DNA of 64,000 nucleotides from Sphingobacterium endophyticum (GTDB lineage Bacteria > Bacteroidota > Bacteroidia > Sphingobacteriales > Sphingobacteriaceae): positions 1 through 64,000 of the forward strand of contig NZ_SMMI01000011.1 in assembly GCF_009733535.1 (NCBI RefSeq). Direction: 5' to 3'. Below are positions 54,722-63,991 of this stretch, piece after piece (position 1 is the first letter of the stretch; each line of letters starts with the position of its first letter). Both the position numbers and the translations under genes were made by a program. The notes under the pieces are model-generated. The model saw nothing but the letters and a program-made list of their open reading frames with translations. It ran no database searches and was not told where the DNA came from.

Positions 54722-55906
54722 CTATTCAACTTTAGATTTATCTTTTTTTGCAATCGATGACAGGTAAATATAACCACAAGTACCTGAAATTAAAGAACCT
54801 ATCAATACCGCGAACTTCGCTTCTTCAATAAATAGGGGATCCTTGAAGGATAACATAGATATGAAAATTGACATCGTAAATCCTATTCCTCCCAACATCC
54901 CCACACCAATCATGTGTTTCCACCCCGCCATATCCGGTAAATTTGCCAGCTTACTTTTTACACAGAGCCAAGTGGTTAAGAAAATACCAATTGTTTTCCC
55001 AAAAAATAAACCTAATATAATTCCTAATCCTAACGGAGTAGTTAACCCTCCGATCATTTCACTATGTATACTTATGTTTGTGTTTACAAGTGCAAATAAT
55101 GGAATAATGATGAAATTTACGGGGTTGGCCAAAGCATGTTCTAACTTCTCTAATGTTGATTCCTTTTCATCTGGAGTAGTTGGTAAGGTCATAGCTACTA
55201 AAACCCCCGCAATGGTAGCGTGAATTCCTGAATGATGTATGAAATACCAAATGAAAACTCCTGGAATTATATATGCCCATACATTTTTGACCCCGATTTT
55301 ATTGAAGACAATAAGAAGCGCCAATATACCTCCTGCATACATTAAATAGGTGAAATGCAATTCTGTTGAATAAAATACTGCTATTACTAAAATTGCAAGG
55401 AGGTCATCAACTATCGCTAGTGCTGCAAGGAAAATCTTCAAGCTCGCTGGAACTCTTTTGTCCAACAAGGAGATAATGGCTAATGCAAAGGCAATATCTG
55501 TCGCCATTGGAATTCCCCAGCCATGCTCTGTAGGAAGTCCATTATTAAATAAAAGATAAATAAGGGCTGGGACTATTGCACCTCCTATAGCTGCTAAAAT
55601 GGGTAAAATAGCATTCTTTGGCGAAGAAAGTTCTCCTTCTACCAATTCCCTTTTTATCTCTAAACCAACTAATAGAAAAAATACTGCCATTAATCCATCA
55701 TCTATCCACTGTTTAATACTGTAATTTAAATGGATGGTTTCATTCTCAAATCCTATTCTGATGTTCAGTAAATCATTAAAATTGGATGAAAATGAAGTGT
55801 TTGCTATCACTAGAGAGATGATGACACATATAAAAAGAAGAATTCCGCCTGATGTATTCGAAGCAAAGAACTTTCTGAATACGGACAGGTTAATTTTATT
55901 ATTCAT
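54722..55906 (-). CDS. nhaA: Na+/H+ antiporter NhaA
   Basis: 394 residues from ATG 55904-55906. An upstream in-frame ATG (55975) would place the N-terminus across the terminator of the preceding ABC permease gene and is rejected. About 12 helices. The ion-binding pair is in AALAIVDDLLAILVIAVFYS, equivalent to E. coli Asp163/Asp164; GIPMATDIAFALAIISLL and GLEIKRELVEGELSS are further signatures. Exports Na+ or Li+ in exchange for protons at alkaline pH. Single-gene unit. Confidence 0.95.
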   Translation of the reverse strand: MNNKINLSVFRKFFASNTSGGILLFICVIISLVIANTSFSSNFNDLLNIRIGFENETIHLNYSIKQWIDDGLMAVFFLLVGLEIKRELVEGELSSPKNAILPILAAIGGAIVPALIYLLFNNGLPTEHGWGIPMATDIAFALAIISLLDKRVPASLKIFLAALAIVDDLLAILVIAVFYSTELHFTYLMYAGGILALLIVFNKIGVKNVWAYIIPGVFIWYFIHHSGIHATIAGVLVAMTLPTTPDEKESTLEKLEHALANPVNFIIIPLFALVNTNISIHSEMIGGLTTPLGLGIILGLFFGKTIGIFLTTWLCVKSKLANLPDMAGWKHMIGVGMLGGIGFTMSIFISMLSFKDPLFIEEAKFAVLIGSLISGTCGYIYLSSIAKKDKSKVE

Positions 55907-55956
55907 TTGTAATCTGTTTAGATAAATTGTACCGAAGCGGTAAAGGTATAAAAATT

Positions 55957-55992
55957 TTAAAAAAGCCCCTCTCAAATATCGTTGAGAGGGGC
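55957..55992 (-). terminator. terminator of the ABC exporter operon
   Basis: 11-bp perfect stem GCCCCTCTCAA / TTGAGAGGGGC with a 6-nt loop, followed on the minus strand by TTTTTTAAAATTT. Confidence 0.92.
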
Positions 55993-56012
55993 ATTATGCT
56001 TAGGATAATTTG

Positions 56013-57344
56013 TTATCCGTTATATCTGAACCATTTTATTAGCTCCTTAAAACTAGCTTTCTTCCCATACATCAATATCCCGATTCTATAGATCCTTGCT
56101 GCTACCCAGGTTGTGAATATAAATCCTCCAACTAATAAAATAAAGGATAATGCAATTTGCCAAGTCGGAACTCCAAATGGAATACGTACTAACATCGCAA
56201 TAGGGGAGGTTAATGGAATAAAGCTCAGCCAAACCGCAATTGGTCCATGTGGATTATTAATCAATACGCCAAAGGATAATATATAGGCCAATAATAACGG
56301 AGTGGTGATCGGCATCGTAAATTGATTTGCCTCCGTTTCATTGTCTACAGCTGAACCTACAGCAGCAAATAAAGCACTATAAAGCATGTAGCCGCCAATA
56401 AAAAACAAAAAGAAACTGATTAATAATTCAGGAATATTGACAGCATCCATAGCCGTATTAATTTCTGAAATTATTGATCCATTTTGAATTTCTGATTGCC
56501 CGCCTTCTAATTCCATACCTTGAGGCCTTGTTTTCATCATTTCTTGTTGAAACTCACTCTTATCTATTAAAGTATTTGATGCTATTGCAATAAGACCAAA
56601 ACTTAGAATAATCCATAATAGAAATTGGGTAATTCCCACAAGGCCTATCCCTATGATTTTACCCATCATCAATTGGAATGGTTTTACAGAAGAGATAATA
56701 ACTTCTATAATCCGGTTTGATTTCTCTTCTATTATACCGCGCATAACCTGGGCACCATATAGAAATAACGAAAGATAAATTAATACCGACAAGGCCATTG
56801 CAATTCCCATTGCAATCCGAGTATCACTGTCCTTTGCTTCACCTGTTGAAGTAATTTCTTTCGCAGCTGTGTGAACCTTCGTGTCTATACTTTTGATTTT
56901 AGATGGATCGATGTTAAGCTCCTTGTACTGGTAATTCAATAAAATATCTCCCAATTGCGATTCTACATCTGATTTTGTACTGATATTTGGCTTTCCTGAT
57001 GATAAAAATTCAATCTGATGAGTTTTATAAAAATCTTCTGGAATAAACAAAATATTGGTATTACCATCTAGATCCTTGATTTCCTGAATCTGTGTATTCA
57101 GCTCATTCGTAGATTCTGTGAAGGTTAATTTTTCTGTGTTTTTTAATTGTGACCCAACTTCCTTAGTATTATCTACAACATAGATTAAAGCCTTAGAATC
57201 TTCAAAGCTTTTCTTAGTCAAAAAGAAAACTCCTACGTACATTCCAATAAAGAATAGTGGCACCAAAAAAGTGGTCAATAAAAATGATTTTTTCTTAACC
57301 CTGCTCAAGTATTCTCTTTGGATGATTAATAAGATTTTGTTCAT
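56013..57344 (-). CDS. ABC-2 type transporter permease (NatB-like)
   Basis: 443 residues. One N-terminal helix (SFLLTTFLVPLFFIGMYVGVFFL, about 21-43), a large extracytoplasmic domain (about 45-175), then five or six helices in the C-terminal half, the layout of NatB-type ABC-2 permeases. EEKSNRIIEVIISSVKPFQLMMGKIIGIGLVG is the conserved coupling stretch. Together with the ATPase 10 bp upstream it forms an exporter; Na+ or drug efflux is the usual guess for NatAB relatives, but the substrate is not shown here. Confidence 0.88.
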   Translation of the reverse strand: MNKILLIIQREYLSRVKKKSFLLTTFLVPLFFIGMYVGVFFLTKKSFEDSKALIYVVDNTKEVGSQLKNTEKLTFTESTNELNTQIQEIKDLDGNTNILFIPEDFYKTHQIEFLSSGKPNISTKSDVESQLGDILLNYQYKELNIDPSKIKSIDTKVHTAAKEITSTGEAKDSDTRIAMGIAMALSVLIYLSLFLYGAQVMRGIIEEKSNRIIEVIISSVKPFQLMMGKIIGIGLVGITQFLLWIILSFGLIAIASNTLIDKSEFQQEMMKTRPQGMELEGGQSEIQNGSIISEINTAMDAVNIPELLISFFLFFIGGYMLYSALFAAVGSAVDNETEANQFTMPITTPLLLAYILSFGVLINNPHGPIAVWLSFIPLTSPIAMLVRIPFGVPTWQIALSFILLVGGFIFTTWVAARIYRIGILMYGKKASFKELIKWFRYNG

Positions 57345-57354
57345 ATAAATTGGG

Positions 57355-58266
57355 TTAAATATTGTTAGTTACTTTATCAATAAATATATCATGCATAGAT
57401 GGAATGATTTCAAATATTTGTTGAATTTCAACTTGAGGAATTAAATGGAATAGCACATCATTCAGTGATTTATCTTCTGGAATTTGAATAGTCATACTGT
57501 TGGATCCATTTTTATGTTCTTCTAATTTTTGATAAAGACTTGAGTCAAGAAAAACGGCATCAACTTCTGGTTTTTTATGATACTCAATTTTGTAGGTTTG
57601 ATTTCTGTAGTTATTCTTAATCTCTTTAACGGAGCCTTCCAAAATTACTTTAGATTTATTAAGAAGGGCAATATTGTCACATAAAGCTTCAACCGACTCC
57701 ATACGATGTGTTGAATAGATGATCGTAGCTCCTTTTTTATTTAATTCAAGGATTTCATCTTGTATAACTTGTGCATTTACGGGGTCAAATCCTGAAAATG
57801 GTTCGTCCAGAATGATTAATTGAGGTTCGTGGAGAACTGTAGCCACGAATTGAACTTTTTGTTGCATACCCTTACTTAGGTCTTCAACTTTTTTATCCCA
57901 CCAACTCTCAATTTTTAATTTTTCAAACCAAAACTTAATTTTTTCTTTTGCCAATTGCTTGCTCAGACCTTTCAACTGAGCAAGGTAAATCATCTGATCC
58001 CCAATCAACATTTTTTTGTATAAGCCTCTTTCCTCTGGTAGATAGCCTATTTTACCTATATGAGAAGAGTTCAACCGTTGTCCGTCAAAAATTATTTCGC
58101 CAGAATCAGGAGCTGTAATTTGATTGATTATCCTTATTAAAGAGGTCTTTCCAGCTCCATTTGGCCCCAATAATCCAAAGATTTTGCCTGTAGGGACATG
58201 GATGGATACATCATCTAAGGCTTTATGATGGGCGTATTGTTTTACAATGTTCCTAATTTCGAGCAT
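57355..58266 (-). CDS. ABC transporter ATP-binding protein (NatA-like)
   Basis: 303 residues from ATG 58264-58266 (MLEIRNIVKQY); the frame stays open for another 67 codons upstream but those run antisense through the engB start and are rejected. Walker A GPNGAGKT (34-41), signature LSKGMQQKV, Walker B LIILDEPFSG, switch His in IYSTHRMES. The C-terminal 80 residues are the extension seen in NatA/multidrug exporters (DUF4162-like). It powers the adjacent permease. It is divergent from engB with about 100 bp between starts. Confidence 0.92.
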   Translation of the reverse strand: MLEIRNIVKQYAHHKALDDVSIHVPTGKIFGLLGPNGAGKTSLIRIINQITAPDSGEIIFDGQRLNSSHIGKIGYLPEERGLYKKMLIGDQMIYLAQLKGLSKQLAKEKIKFWFEKLKIESWWDKKVEDLSKGMQQKVQFVATVLHEPQLIILDEPFSGFDPVNAQVIQDEILELNKKGATIIYSTHRMESVEALCDNIALLNKSKVILEGSVKEIKNNYRNQTYKIEYHKKPEVDAVFLDSSLYQKLEEHKNGSNSMTIQIPEDKSLNDVLFHLIPQVEIQQIFEIIPSMHDIFIDKVTNNI

Positions 58267-58369
58267 ATAAATTGTTTTGCCGATGAAATTATGAATTTTT
58301 ATTGACTTGAAATGACCTAATAGCAATTCGGATGAAAAATAAAACTGTATTAAATTGTACCTTTGCAAT

Positions 58370-58981
58370 ATGAATATTAATCGAGCAGAATTCTTAACCA
58401 GTAATACGGACGTCACTAAGCTTCCAGAAGCTAATAAACCGGAATATGCATTTATTGGAAGATCCAACGTCGGAAAATCTTCGTTAATAAATGCTATTAC
58501 AAGACGTAAAGGACTGGCAAAAACCTCTCAAAAACCTGGTAAAACCCAGTTGATTAATCATTTTATAATTAATGATGATTGGTATTTAGTGGATTTACCA
58601 GGCTATGGATTTGCCCAAACTTCTAAGAAGAATAGAGCAACCTGGGAAAAATTCATTCGTGAATATTTGACTAAACGTCAAAACCTTCAATGTGTATTCG
58701 TATTAATTGATAGCCGACATGAACCTCAAAAGATTGATTTAGACTTCTGTTATTGGTTAGGTGAACAAGGAATCCCTTTTTTCCTTTTATTTACAAAAGC
58801 CGATAAGCATTCTATCGTAAAGTCAGATCAGAATATTGCTAAATTTAGAAAAGCATTAAAAGTATGGTTTGAAGAAGTCCCTGAACATGTTTTAACTTCT
58901 TCAGAAACAAAACTTGGTTGCGAGAAAGTACTTGAAAAAATTGATGACATTAATAAAAACTTTATTGCCCCAGTAGTTTAG
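58370..58981 (+). CDS. engB: ribosome-biogenesis GTPase EngB/YsxC
   Basis: 203 residues from ATG 58370 (MNINRAEFLTSNTD). GTPase motifs: G1 GRSNVGKS (30-37), G2 threonine in KPGKTQLIN, G3 DLPGYG, G4 TKAD. Full length. Essential GTPase in 50S subunit assembly. An exact -7 box TACCTTTG (58358-58365) ends 4 bp before the ATG and would make the mRNA leaderless. The next gene, a prenyltransferase, starts 3 bp after its stop. Confidence 0.95.
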   Translation: MNINRAEFLTSNTDVTKLPEANKPEYAFIGRSNVGKSSLINAITRRKGLAKTSQKPGKTQLINHFIINDDWYLVDLPGYGFAQTSKKNRATWEKFIREYLTKRQNLQCVFVLIDSRHEPQKIDLDFCYWLGEQGIPFFLLFTKADKHSIVKSDQNIAKFRKALKVWFEEVPEHVLTSSETKLGCEKVLEKIDDINKNFIAPVV

Positions 58982-58984
58982 GTT

Positions 58985-59836
58985 ATGAAGAAATATATGT
59001 CATTAGTGCTATTTGCACATAGTATTTTTGCTTTACCTTTTGCAATCATTGGATTTTTCCTTGCCATACATACCACCGATTATCAATTTGATTGGAAATT
59101 ATTTCTCCTCATGTTAATCTGTATGGTGACGGCAAGAAATGCTGCGATGGCTTTCAATAGATACCTGGACCGCGATATTGATGCTTTAAATCCTCGAACT
59201 GCCGTACGTGATATTCCTGCCGGACGTATCAGTCCAAAACAAGCACTTTTATTTACAATTATAAATTGTATTGTGTTTATGGCGGCCTGCTACTTTATCA
59301 ACATCATGTGCTTTATCCTGGCTCCAGTGGCATTATTCGTGATTTTATTCTATTCCTATATGAAAAGAATATCTCCTTTATGTCATATTGTATTGGGAAT
59401 TGGATTAGGCCTGGCACCTGTGGGTGCTTACCTAGCTGTTACCGGTCAGTTTAATATTGTGCCAATTTTTTATGGATTGGCTGTGCTAACGTGGGTAAGT
59501 GGTTTTGATATTATTTATGCATTACAAGATGAAGAATTTGATAAGGAAAATGGATTAAATTCTATCCCAGCTAATTTTGGCGCCAAAAATGCCCTCAGGA
59601 TTTCTGAAGTTCTTCATGTCCTGTCATTTATATTTATTTTATTACCTGTATTATTTATGCCTGTAGGTATTCTTTATTATATAGGTATTGCATTTTATGG
59701 TGCTTTATTAATATATCAGCACCGCATAGTAAGTCCAACAGATTTAAGTAAAGTTGATAGGGCATTTATGACCACTAATGGTATTGCTTCTGTCGTTTTT
59801 GCTGTATTTTATTTATTGGATATTTGGATTAATTGA
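58985..59836 (+). CDS. UbiA-family polyprenyltransferase (MqnP-like)
   Basis: 283 residues, about eight or nine helices. First Asp-rich motif NRYLDRDID at 58-66, with ARNAAMAFN before it and ALNPRTAVRDIPAGRIS after; second motif DEEFDKENGLNSIP at about 178-191. This version of the first motif is what I associate with the UbiA homologue of the futalosine menaquinone pathway (MqnP) or the enzymes labelled 4-hydroxybenzoate polyprenyltransferase. As Bacteroidota use menaquinone, a role in quinone synthesis is likely. No other men/mqn gene is in the window. It follows engB by 3 bp. Confidence 0.85.
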   Translation: MKKYMSLVLFAHSIFALPFAIIGFFLAIHTTDYQFDWKLFLLMLICMVTARNAAMAFNRYLDRDIDALNPRTAVRDIPAGRISPKQALLFTIINCIVFMAACYFINIMCFILAPVALFVILFYSYMKRISPLCHIVLGIGLGLAPVGAYLAVTGQFNIVPIFYGLAVLTWVSGFDIIYALQDEEFDKENGLNSIPANFGAKNALRISEVLHVLSFIFILLPVLFMPVGILYYIGIAFYGALLIYQHRIVSPTDLSKVDRAFMTTNGIASVVFAVFYLLDIWIN

Positions 59837-59880
59837 GTTTGGATTATGCTTACTTTTTTATCAGATGCTGTAAAAAAGAA

Positions 59881-59911
59881 TTTGCATTCCATTTTGAAAT
59901 CGTTTTCTTTG
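59881..59911 (+). promoter_or_regulatory. candidate promoter of the topA operon
   Basis: TTTG at 59881-59884, 19 bp, TTTCTTTG at 59904-59911 (one mismatch from TAnnTTTG), 20 bp before the ATG. Confidence 0.6.
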
Positions 59912-59931
59912 CATGAAATCATAGAGTTTAA

Positions 59932-62322
59932 ATGGCAAAAAATTTATTGATAGTTGAGTCTCCTGCGAAGGCTAAAACAATAGAAGGGTATTTAGGAAAA
60001 GATTTTTTAGTAAAATCCAGTTATGGTCATATCCGCGATTTAGTGAAAACTGATGACGCAATTGATACGGAAGATAACTTCAAACAGAAGTATGAAGTGC
60101 CTTCTGATAAAAAATCTTTAGTAAGTGAATTGAAGAAATTAGCTAAGTCTGCAGAAACAGTATGGTTAGCCTCCGATGAGGACCGGGAGGGGGAAGCCAT
60201 TTCTTGGCATCTTTTCGAAACTCTGGGACTTAATGACGATAAAACAAAGCGTATTGTTTTCCATGAAATTACAAAGCCTGCCATTTTAAAAGCTATTGAA
60301 TCCCCAAGAAAAATTGATTTCAACCTGGTAAATGCTCAACAAGCACGACGTGTTTTAGACAGATTAGTAGGTTTTGAATTATCCCCAGTTTTATGGCGCA
60401 AAGTAAAACCTTCTTTATCTGCTGGCCGCGTTCAATCAGTGGCTGTTCGATTAATTGTCGAACGTGAAAGAGAAATCAATAAATTCAATGCGGAAGCAGC
60501 ATTTAAAATTGTTGCTATTTTTAATACAGGCAAAGTAAAAGAACGCTTTAAAGCTGAGTTACCCAACAGATTCCCTACTGTTGAAGAGGCAAACCAGTTC
60601 TTAAATGACTGCGCTAATGCTATTTATTCTATTAAAAGTCTTGAAACTAAACCTTCAAAACGTTCACCTTCTGCACCTTTTACAACATCTACCTTACAGC
60701 AAGAAGCCAGTAGAAAACTTGGTTTTTCTGTTGCTAGGACCATGCAAGTTGCTCAAAGATTATATGAAGCTGGTCGCATAACCTATATGCGTACAGACTC
60801 CGTAAATCTTTCGGATACGGCATTACAAGGGGCCAAGGCTGAGATTATTAATGCATATGGTGACAAATACCATAAACTAAGACAATTCCGTACGAAAAGC
60901 GCTGGTGCTCAAGAAGCCCACGAAGCTATTCGTCCAACATACTTTAATGAACACACTATTGAAGGCGATAATTCAGAAAGACGTCTGTATGAATTGATAT
61001 GGAAACGTTCCATTGCTTCTCAAATGAGCGAAGCAGAATTTGAAAAGACTATAGCTAAAATCTCTGTCTCAACTAGACCTGAAGAATTAGTTGCTTCTGG
61101 TGAAATCATGAAATTTGACGGTTTTCTAAAGGTTTACTTCGAATCATCTGATGATGAAAATGAAGATATTGACCTTGACAACACGGATAATGCTATCCTT
61201 CCACCATTAACTCAAGGATTAAATTTAAACCTTGAGATGATGAACGCTACGGAAAGATTCTCCAGACCGCCAGCTAGATTCACTGAAGCTTCCTTAGTTA
61301 AGAAATTGGAAGAATTAGGTATAGGTAGACCCTCTACTTATGCTCCAACCATTTCAACAATTCAAAATCGTGGCTATGTAGTCAAAGAAGATCGTGACGG
61401 TAAAGAAAGGGCTTTTAGAGTCTTAACATTAGATAAGGGTTCTGTAAGTACACAAACAAAAACCGAAATAAGTGGTGCGGAACGTAATAAAATGTTCCCT
61501 ACGGATATCGGTGTACTTGTAAATGACTTTTTAGTTCAACACTTTAAAGGTATTGTTGATTATCACTTCACCGCGAAAGTTGAAAAAGAATTTGATGAAA
61601 TCGCTCAAGGATATAAGGAATGGACGCATATGTTGTCTAATTTCTACGGCCCATTTCATTCAGAAGTTCAGAATACTTTAGATAATGCGGATAGAGCAAC
61701 GCATGAACGTGAATTAGGGGTAGACCCAGTGAGCGGTAAACCAATTTCTGTTCGGGTCGGTCGTTTCGGACCACTTGTACAGATAGGAACTCCTGAAGAT
61801 GAAGAAAAACCTGTATTTGCTTCATTGAGAAAAGGTCAAATGATCGAAACAATTACGCTTGAAGAAGCTTTAGAATTATTTAAGCTTCCTAAAAAAGTAG
61901 GGGAGTTCGAAGGTAAAGAAATGACCGTAGCAATTGGTCGTTTTGGACCTTATATTCGTCATAATAGCAGCTTCTACTCCTTACCAAAAGGTTTAGACCC
62001 ATTAGATGTAGAACAAGAGCAGGCAATTCAAATCATTGAAGAAAAACGCCAAAAAGATAAAGATAAGGTCATTAAGATTTTTGATGAAAACCCAGAAGCT
62101 AAAATTGAAAATGGTAGGTGGGGTCCTTTTGTAAGATTTGGTAAGCAAAACCTTAAAATTCCAAAAGGTACAGAAGTAGAGAAAATTACTTATGCCGATG
62201 TTATGAAATGGGCAGAAGAAGATTCTAAATCTAATGGAACAAAAAAATCAAAAACTGTAAAAGCTACTAAAACAACTAAGACTACTAAATCTGCTAAGAC
62301 AACAAAAGCAAAAAAGAAATAG
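59932..62322 (+). CDS. topA: DNA topoisomerase I
   Basis: 796 residues. Type IA enzyme relaxing negative supercoils. Toprim domain at the N-terminus (LLIVESPAKAKTIEGYLG with Glu9; SDEDREGEAISWH). Catalytic Tyr285 in RITYMRTDS. The C-terminal part has no four-Cys zinc fingers; instead three GRFGP-type repeats are seen (VGRFGPLVQIG, IGRFGPYIRH, GRWGPFVRFG). The tail is Lys/Thr-rich (KATKTTKTTKSAKTTKAKKK), probably for DNA or RNA polymerase contact. It leads a three-gene unit with a hypothetical protein and cmk. Its counterpart gyrA is also in this window. Confidence 0.96.
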   Translation: MAKNLLIVESPAKAKTIEGYLGKDFLVKSSYGHIRDLVKTDDAIDTEDNFKQKYEVPSDKKSLVSELKKLAKSAETVWLASDEDREGEAISWHLFETLGLNDDKTKRIVFHEITKPAILKAIESPRKIDFNLVNAQQARRVLDRLVGFELSPVLWRKVKPSLSAGRVQSVAVRLIVEREREINKFNAEAAFKIVAIFNTGKVKERFKAELPNRFPTVEEANQFLNDCANAIYSIKSLETKPSKRSPSAPFTTSTLQQEASRKLGFSVARTMQVAQRLYEAGRITYMRTDSVNLSDTALQGAKAEIINAYGDKYHKLRQFRTKSAGAQEAHEAIRPTYFNEHTIEGDNSERRLYELIWKRSIASQMSEAEFEKTIAKISVSTRPEELVASGEIMKFDGFLKVYFESSDDENEDIDLDNTDNAILPPLTQGLNLNLEMMNATERFSRPPARFTEASLVKKLEELGIGRPSTYAPTISTIQNRGYVVKEDRDGKERAFRVLTLDKGSVSTQTKTEISGAERNKMFPTDIGVLVNDFLVQHFKGIVDYHFTAKVEKEFDEIAQGYKEWTHMLSNFYGPFHSEVQNTLDNADRATHERELGVDPVSGKPISVRVGRFGPLVQIGTPEDEEKPVFASLRKGQMIETITLEEALELFKLPKKVGEFEGKEMTVAIGRFGPYIRHNSSFYSLPKGLDPLDVEQEQAIQIIEEKRQKDKDKVIKIFDENPEAKIENGRWGPFVRFGKQNLKIPKGTEVEKITYADVMKWAEEDSKSNGTKKSKTVKATKTTKTTKSAKTTKAKKK

Positions 62323-62326
62323 TTCT

Positions 62327-62740
62327 ATGAAAAAGGATCTGCCTTTAAATATTGTTGAAGATATTTCAGTAGCGATAGTACTGGAAACAGAAACTCCAAC
62401 CTCGAAAGTTTGGAATGTGTACCTTGTTAATGAAAAAGATAAGCAGATTCAGAATGTTTTAGTTTCCTCTAGAGGTTATGGTCAAAAGGATGGAAGAGAT
62501 GTAAAAACAACCACTTTAAGACACTTTATCGGTGACATGGATTCTTTATCCTCCCAAAAAATTGAAGCTATCGATCCCCAGGTATTTGGATTAACAAATG
62601 AATACTGGGTAAGCTATTATATTGATGGGACCATATATGATAAAAAATACGTGTTTCTACCGGAAAGTATTGTGGATGAAAATCTAATTAAAATCCCAAT
62701 TGTTAATAAACCTGGAGTGATGATCGGAGGGGTTAATTAA
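62327..62740 (+). CDS. conserved hypothetical protein in the topA-cmk operon
   Basis: 137 residues; I recognise no named family. Soluble, predicted mostly beta-strand: ISVAIVLETE, VWNVYLVNEKDKQIQNVLVSSRGYGQKDGRDVKTTTLRHFIGDM, YWVSYYIDGTIYDKKYVFLPESI. RGYG and LRHF look like conserved cores. It starts 4 bp after topA and ends 6 bp before cmk, so it is co-expressed with both. A housekeeping role is suggested by context only. Confidence 0.75.
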   Translation: MKKDLPLNIVEDISVAIVLETETPTSKVWNVYLVNEKDKQIQNVLVSSRGYGQKDGRDVKTTTLRHFIGDMDSLSSQKIEAIDPQVFGLTNEYWVSYYIDGTIYDKKYVFLPESIVDENLIKIPIVNKPGVMIGGVN

Positions 62741-62746
62741 TTTCCT

Positions 62747-63430
62747 ATGAAAAATTTTGTAATTGCAATCGACGGATTCTCTTCTTGTGGTAAAAGCACA
62801 GTAGCAAAAGCTCTCGCAAAGAACCTTAATTATGTCTTTATTGACAGTGGAGCGATGTATAGAGCAGTCACTTTATACGTTCAGCAAAATAACATCGATA
62901 TCAATGATAATGATGCTATTACTAAAGCATTGGACGATATACACATAGATTTTATACCTAATCCTGAAAAAACTCAAATATTATTGAATGGAATCGATGT
63001 TTCTGAAGAAATCAGAACAATGGAAGTTTCCGAATATGTAAGTGAGGTTAGTGCTATTAAAGCTGTCAGAACCGCAATGGTGAAACAACAGCAAGCATTA
63101 GGAAAAAAACGCAATATCGTTATGGATGGAAGGGATATTGGAACTACTGTTTTTCCAAATGCAGACCTGAAAATATTCATGACCGCTAGTCCTCAGGTTA
63201 GAGCCGAAAGAAGATTTGCTGAATTATCTGCCAAAGGAGAAGTATTGACCATGGAAGAAGTAAAGGAAAATCTTTCCCATCGGGATCATATTGATAGTAC
63301 CAGGGCTGAAAGTCCACTTCGTCAGGCAGATGATGCAATTGTATTGGATAACTCTGAATTAAATCAGGAAGAACAATTAAAATTTGTAATTGACCTCGTC
63401 AAACAAAAAATAGAAATGCCCCAAGCTTAG
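62747..63430 (+). CDS. cmk: cytidylate kinase
   Basis: 227 residues. Phosphorylates CMP and dCMP. P-loop GFSSCGKST (10-18), FIDSGAMYRAVTLYV, MDGRDIGTTVFPNADLKIFMTASPQVRAERR and the lid/arginine block RDHIDSTRAESPLRQADDAIVLDNSEL are all standard. Complete. Last gene of the topA operon, followed by a terminator. Confidence 0.96.
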   Translation: MKNFVIAIDGFSSCGKSTVAKALAKNLNYVFIDSGAMYRAVTLYVQQNNIDINDNDAITKALDDIHIDFIPNPEKTQILLNGIDVSEEIRTMEVSEYVSEVSAIKAVRTAMVKQQQALGKKRNIVMDGRDIGTTVFPNADLKIFMTASPQVRAERRFAELSAKGEVLTMEEVKENLSHRDHIDSTRAESPLRQADDAIVLDNSELNQEEQLKFVIDLVKQKIEMPQA

Positions 63431-63448
63431 GGCATTGAATACAAAATA

Positions 63449-63473
63449 AAAATGGCCTCATTCGAGGCCATTT
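63449..63473. terminator. shared terminator between cmk and the coiled-coil gene
   Basis: 10-bp perfect stem AAATGGCCTC / GAGGCCATTT with an ATTC loop. The minus strand has the better U-tract (TTTTATTTT); the plus strand has TTTCC. Confidence 0.82.
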
Positions 63474-63476
63474 CCA

Positions 63477-63770
63477 TTATTTCATATTATCAATCTCTTG
63501 TTGTTCTTTCAATTGATCGATATTATTTTTGCTTCCAAACTCATCGGTTTTTTCTTGGAAGGAATTCAGGATCTCCAGAATAGCTTCAGAATTGTCTGCT
63601 GTACGTTGATAGATTTCAGGGATTTTTGTTTCTATTGTTTTATCTCCCAATTCTATATTATCAATTTCAACTTTAGCAATTTTCTCTAAAACAGCCTGCT
63701 GGCTATTTCTAATGTCCTCTAATTCTCTGGATATTTTCTCCATTAATTCGAATTTCTTTAATTTATCCAT
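63477..63770 (-). CDS. small coiled-coil protein of unknown function
   Basis: 97 residues, highly charged and helical with no signal peptide, membrane span or cysteine. Heptad patterns run through most of it (LMEKISRELEDIRNSQQAVLEKIAKVE; NSEAILEILNSFQEKTDEF), so it probably forms a coiled-coil dimer. No family recognised. It stands alone between the cmk terminator and an AT-rich gap, both ends fitting a short single gene. Confidence 0.62.
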   Translation of the reverse strand: MDKLKKFELMEKISRELEDIRNSQQAVLEKIAKVEIDNIELGDKTIETKIPEIYQRTADNSEAILEILNSFQEKTDEFGSKNNIDQLKEQQEIDNMK

Positions 63771-63953
63771 AAATATTCTTCATTAGTTTATACTATATAA
63801 ACGCATTAGTTTAATAATTGTTGTATTTTATTTATAAATCATAGAATATCAATTAGATGTATTTATTTATTAACGTATCTATTTAATAAAATCTATATTA
63901 TTAATAAAGATTTTTTCATTGAATAAGAGGTAAAGACTTTCGAAATCCATAAA

Positions 63954-63991
63954 AAAAGCCGCATCCAAATTAAAATTTGAATACGGCTTTT
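63954..63991 (-). terminator. terminator of a minus-strand gene beyond the right edge
   Basis: 18-bp stem with AAAAGCCG / CGGCTTTT ends. Two positions are C-A mismatches on the plus strand but G-U pairs on the minus strand, and the minus strand ends in seven Ts. It therefore terminates leftward transcription from outside the window. The text from 63771 to 63953 is AT-rich and empty. Confidence 0.85.

Noticed and set aside
55907..55975. 23-residue N-terminal extension of NhaA
   Set aside because: It would overlap the terminator hairpin of the upstream ABC operon, and the remaining 394 residues match normal NhaA length.
58267..58467. 67-residue N-terminal extension of the ABC ATPase
   Set aside because: It runs antisense through the beginning of engB, and the ABC domain begins exactly at the internal ATG.
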